Assembly: GCA_025765615.1 (NCBI GenBank)
Contig: JAIVFJ010000091.1
Location: forward strand, 1 to 64,000
Reading direction: 5' to 3'
From: Zopfochytrium polystomum
Lineage: Eukaryota; Chytridiomycota; Chytridiomycetes; Chytridiales; Chytridiaceae
DNA: 64,000 bases
Shown: one piece after another, positions 62,507 through 64,000 of the stretch
Numbering within the stretch: position 1 is the first letter of the stretch
Layout of the letters: each line of letters opens with the position of its first letter
Notes under the pieces: model-generated
Databases searched by the model: none
The model's input: the letters and a program-made list of their open reading frames with translations, nothing else
What the model was told of the DNA's origin: nothing
Program-made: the position numbers and the translations under genes

Positions 62507-64000
62507 GCAATCTGCTTCCGCGAGCACATCAACAAGATCGAGAGCAGGCACATGGCGTATTCGATGTGGGTCGCGCTGCTCTCCTACCTCGTCGGATGCG
62601 TGACGGGCACGATCACGTTTCAGCAGATGAGCGTTGAAACATCGCTGGACGGCTTGAGGCTGATTCTCAACTGGCAGCGGCTGGGAGGCAGTAAGCGGCG
62701 TTTTTTGGGGCCACGCGTGGTCGATTTCACTGACCGGGGGATCCACTCCTTTGTTTTACACGTAAATTATCGAAGTTGCTTTCGACATTATGGTACGGAA
62801 ACGATCCTGTTCAGATCAGCTGCCCCTCTAGATCTACTCCACACACTCCCCCGCAGAGATTGATTATTGATTTCTTCTCGCTAGTTCGCCTCTCTTACGT
62901 ATCACACCACCTACCGGGCATTGATTTTGATGCTTCCCACCAAGCAAGATTGGCTTTGGATCCCTTCTCTGGCGGTCGCTGCGATCGAATTCGCCATCTT
63001 TATGTGAGTGACCCCATCGTGGCCGGGGCCCGATCTTAAAAAAAAAGCCCCGTCTCGCTCACTCCCCTTCGTTTTCCCCCGCGTCCATCCGTTCCAGGGC
63101 CGGTAAGTGCATCATTCCCTCCGAAAACAACTGCCTTCAAAGCAACTCGTACTTCAGGCTAATTTTTTTCCTCATCATGAAAGGGTCGACTCTGTTTTAC
63201 AAAGACATGGAGGTAACAATTTCCAATAACGCTCCTTCCCTTCAAGCTGAGTCCCTCAAATGCCGTTCTAGGACAACTTTGGAACGATGCCCAACCCAGC
63301 CGTGCAAAAGTTGGCCATCGCACTCCTAGCTTACATTGTCACCGTCGACACGCTTTTCTTTATCGCATCGCAAGCGCGCATCATCGCTGTCATGGGCCAA
63401 ATCAACGAAGTGAAGCCGTCGGTCGTAAACTACTTGGACATCGTGCTGCGATGCCTGCTGTACTCGGTGTCGCTCACTCTGTATTTCCTGACATCAGGTT
63501 TGGAGAGGCGGGAGGGGAGAAAAGAGGGAGATAAGAGAGGGAGGGATAGGGAAGGTGGAGATCGAGTGCGATTGGAAGGCCACACGAGCCCGAAACAATC
63601 TAACACGAATACTTTGGGCAGGCGGATTCCTCGTTTCGACGCAAGGTGAGGAACAATGACGATCTCTTTCTCCACCTTTATTTGTCCTGTTTCGCGTTTC
63701 GCGCGATCGCTTGTTTCTCACTGGCTAAACCTCCGCCTTCACAGCATGGCAAGTCAAACTTAGTCGCCAGTCATAATTTATTTCTGCCGCGTTGACACCC
63801 AGCCGCGACGGCAAACATCATTCTTTCCAACAACCCACAACCTACACCACCATCACCACAGGGCCTTCTTGATGGTGGCTCCGGGCGTCATGTGCGTTGT
63901 TCTGCTAACGGACGCCGACCGCGTGCGGAAGCTGGTCGCAGCCATGCAAGGGCGACGCGCGTCTGTGCCGTCTTCGTTTGGCAAGACTTCTGTTGCTGAC
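62507..64000 (+). CDS. Multi-exon polytopic membrane protein, copy 2 (3' end outside window)
   Basis: Exons 62507-62690, 62776-62792 (17 nt), 62885-63003, 63098-63212, 63272-63497 and 63862 onward are joined by GT-AG introns, and the first five keep one frame. Helices: 'YSMWVALLSYLVGCVTGTIT', 'WIPSLAVAAIEFAIFM', 'YFRLIFFLIMKGSTLFY', 'LAIALLAYIVTVDTLFFIAS', 'VLRCLLYSVSLTLYFLTS' and 'FLMVAPGVMCVVLLT', i.e. six or seven in all, with conserved 'GQINEVKPSVVNYLD' between two of them. Size and topology suit a 7-TM receptor-like protein; no known motif. Joining to the last exon is off by a base in this copy ('cacagGGCC'), whereas copy 1 ('accagTC') fits. The true start is upstream of 62507 and not settled. 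Confidence 0.6.

Noticed and set aside
1..64000. CRISPR arrays, operons, Shine-Dalgarno sites and rho-independent terminators
   Set aside because: The window is eukaryotic. No spaced direct repeats of CRISPR type were seen, and bacterial signals do not apply.

Overview
The window is nuclear DNA of a fungus, most likely a zoosporic (chytrid-like) one. Short GT-AG introns split most genes, tRNA genes carry introns just 3' of the anticodon, and there is a chromodomain Ty3/gypsy retrotransposon. The ankyrin-type proteins with repeated 'VLQWWKDSGL' units are of a kind I associate with Chytridiomycota and Blastocladiomycota. The lineage is an inference; I could not search a database.

Layout. 1-6.6 kb: pseudogenes and repeats, including two broken copies of an OCH1/GT32-like glycosyltransferase gene, a copia reverse-transcriptase scrap and the first copy of a 2.5-kb repeat that ends in an intron-containing tRNA-Thr. 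7.6-13.1 kb: initiator tRNA-Met, a small secreted peptide, a polytopic membrane protein and an intact but motif-degraded eIF4A-like helicase paralogue. 14-23.8 kb: transposon territory with a mariner relic, a hAT relic, nested solo LTRs, tRNA-Arg, tRNA-Gly and tRNA-Thr genes and a decayed second eIF4A-like copy. 24.7-28.5 kb: an unknown coiled-coil protein region, a DDE transposase remnant, an ankyrin pseudogene and an MFS-transporter pseudogene. 28.9-36.9 kb: the best preserved genes, namely a five-exon glutathione peroxidase, an unknown 176-aa protein, a six-exon TMEM14 protein and an F-box-like/ankyrin protein, followed by a vWA pseudogene. 38.6-40.6 kb: a secreted alanine-rich protein with three internal repeats. 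41.5-45.8 kb: another tRNA-Thr, an ankyrin pseudogene and the second full copy of the 2.5-kb repeat. 46.5-53.1 kb: two related small membrane proteins, a GPI-type Ser/Thr-rich wall protein, another membrane protein and four tRNAs. 54.06-59.36 kb: a complete, apparently young chromovirus on the minus strand. 60-64 kb: a tandem duplication of a multi-exon membrane-protein gene, interspersed with tRNA-Ile genes.

The genes do not form one pathway. The clearest functional theme is the cell surface and secretion: secreted repeat protein, GPI protein, small membrane proteins, the 6-7 TM family and glycosyltransferase remnants. The most informative system is the chromovirus. It has a 5-bp target duplication, an 11-nt primer-binding site complementary to the predicted start of its own transcript (self-priming), and a -1 frameshift cassette (CCCAAAC plus an 8-bp stem) between gag and pol. 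Several otherwise good genes are broken only by one extra base in a short homopolymer, usually a C run, so some apparent pseudogenes may be consensus errors.
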